This document shows, in pieces, positions 63,160-64,000 of a stretch of DNA of 64,000 bases; positions within the stretch are counted from its first letter, which is position 1, and each line of letters begins with the position of its first letter. The position numbers were made by a program, and so were the translations under genes. The stretch comes from Flavobacterium sediminilitoris (GTDB lineage Bacteria; Bacteroidota; Bacteroidia; Flavobacteriales; Flavobacteriaceae): the NCBI RefSeq assembly GCF_023008245.1, contig NZ_CP090145.1, positions 496,001 to 560,000 of the forward strand, read 5' to 3'. The notes beneath the pieces are model-generated. The model was not told where the DNA came from. It made no database searches and saw only the letters and a list, made by a program, of their open reading frames with translations.

Positions 63160-64000
63160 CCTAGTATTTTTTTAACGTAATTAATATCTTTTGTACCACC
63201 TTCTTTAGCGTAATCTCTAACTAATTTAAATTCTCTTTTACCATTATTTATCCCAAATTCTGATACTCCACTTCTTCCCCATACATAATTAGTGTTAGCA
63301 TTGTAAGAAGAGCTCCAATCTGGTTCACTTGGAGTTGGAAAACCATTACTTTCTCCAATGTAACTACCTCCAATATTTTTATCCCAAAAGGATGGATGTG
63401 TATGATTAGATATTAACAATGAATTTTCAATACCTCCATGTTCACTAATTGGTCCGTCTGAATTATGAGAATTATTGTTACCATATCCTAAAATAACAAT
63501 AAAAGCATTGTTACCTTTCTTTTCACCAAAGAATCCCCAAGCAATTTCTTTCTGTTCATATAAAGAAATGTTTGTTAATAATTCCCCAACTTTATCATTA
63601 AAATTTCTTTCATATTTCTTATGTAGTCCATCTATCCTTAAACCGTCTTGAGCAATGTTAATGCCATCTTTCAAAATTCTCTTATCAATATTATCAGCAA
63701 TAACATCTCCATTTTCAGCTATTAATCTATCTGTTTTATCTTCTGTCTTTTTTGCTAAAGTTATTTGACCATCTGTACCATATTTATAATCATGTTCTGC
63801 TTGCATTCCATCAGGGTCAACAAAATACATAGGATTGTTATAAGCGTAGTTATATGGTGTCCATCTTCTACTATTCTCCGCCAGCGGATCAATATTCATC
63901 CATCTACCTAAAGCAGGGTCGTAATTTCGAGCTCCATAATCGTAAAGGTCAAGCCCCAACTCAGTTTGCAGTTCCTTGCCATTATATTTATACTGGTAAT
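63129..64000 (-). CDS. RHS core with JAB-like metallopeptidase toxin domain (5' end outside window)
   Basis: The frame is open to the window edge ([15 protein letters not shown] upstream of 63959), so the start is beyond it. The RHS core ends [32 protein letters not shown]. The toxin region has [12 protein letters not shown] and [10 protein letters not shown]: HxHP followed by S-x-x-D, the JAB/MPN zinc signature, with a glutamate in EHGGIE upstream. The end reads [15 protein letters not shown]. It overlaps its immunity gene by 31 bases and, unlike the neighbouring cassettes, shows no lesion in the visible part, so it may be the active member of the array. Confidence 0.78.
   Translation of the reverse strand, partial: YQYKYNGKELQTELGLDLYDYGARNYDPALGRWMNIDPLAENSRRWTPYNYAYNNPMYFVDPDGMQAEHDYKYGTDGQITLAKKTEDKTDRLIAENGDVIADNIDKRILKDGINIAQDGLRIDGLHKKYERNFNDKVGELLTNISLYEQKEIAWGFFGEKKGNNAFIVILGYGNNNSHNSDGPISEHGGIENSLLISNHTHPSFWDKNIGGSYIGESNGFPTPSEPDWSSSYNANTNYVWGRSGVSEFGINNGKREFKLVRDYAKEGGTKDINYVKKILGWKKPFTMPK

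Overview
The window is low-GC DNA (about 30% by eye) from a Bacteroidota bacterium, almost certainly of the family Flavobacteriaceae and Flavobacterium-like. The evidence is a type IX secretion plug protein (DUF5103), the S46 peptidase DPP11, TAnnTTTG -7 promoter boxes, GG-type peptide leaders, Ycf48/Asp-box lipoproteins, and the gene order nqrABCDEF / DUF5103 / DUF3667 / apaG / pruA / rsmG. Roughly the first 27.5 kb and 31.2-57.4 kb are ordinary chromosomal backbone. The stretches at 27.5-31.1 kb and 57.4-64.0 kb are accessory and built from broken RHS/polymorphic-toxin cassettes.

Layout. 1-4.4 kb: end of a DUF3667 membrane protein, a SAM methyltransferase and a SNF2-type helicase. 4.4-8.7 kb (minus): M16 peptidase, ApbE flavin transferase and a small conserved gene. 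8.8-14.9 kb (minus): complete Na+-NQR operon nqrABCDEF, whose NqrB and NqrC subunits are the expected ApbE substrates. 15-22.6 kb (mostly plus): T9SS plug protein, DUF3667, apaG, pruA, rsmG (minus), fatty acid desaturase and aminotransferase. 22.6-27.5 kb: serine hydrolase, an ECF sigma/anti-sigma pair facing a DUF6249 gene through mirror-image promoters, purT, DUF6370 and a Crp/Fnr regulator. 31.2-36.4 kb: pirin, FMN reductase, fabD, HipA-like/DUF3037 pair, DUF6503 lipoprotein, M23 peptidase. 36.4-37.9 kb: a candidate RiPP locus (radical SAM/SPASM enzyme plus GG-leader peptide). 38-46.7 kb: GlpQ-type phosphodiesterase, galE, DegT aminotransferase, waaA, GNAT, DPP11, acidic lipoprotein, YegP-like protein. 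47.1-49.4 kb: three-gene operon ending in an HTTM membrane protein. 49.6-50.6 kb: two identical tRNA-Leu(TAA) copies flanking a second GG-leader peptide gene, then tRNA-Gly(GCC). 50.7-57.4 kb: mutS, amidohydrolase, TPR protein, SpoU methyltransferase, Asp-box lipoprotein.

The accessory DNA. At 28.2 kb an RHS N-terminus (DUF6443) is cut off and followed by an orphan RHS tip with toxin and immunity candidates, a beheaded XRE regulator and another RHS tip. From 57.4 kb to the window end the minus strand carries an RHS mid-fragment next to an IS110 transposase remnant, then three RHS tip/toxin/immunity cassettes. One toxin looks like a clan-CD (caspase-like) cysteine peptidase and two are JAB-like metallopeptidases. 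All four immunity candidates are secreted or lipoproteins. The cassettes are separated by copies of a hairpin repeat (core GGAACGCAATATTGCGTTCC). The two accessory regions share a 75-bp inverted repeat about 29.5 kb apart. I read this as a worn bank of RHS toxin tips, with frameshifts and stops in several cassettes, including one frameshift that a single TA-unit change would repair.

The least described items are the RHS cassette bank with its repeats, the radical SAM/GG-leader locus, the excisable tRNA-flanked peptide gene with its (ATTTT)9 tract, and the mirrored ECF promoter pair.
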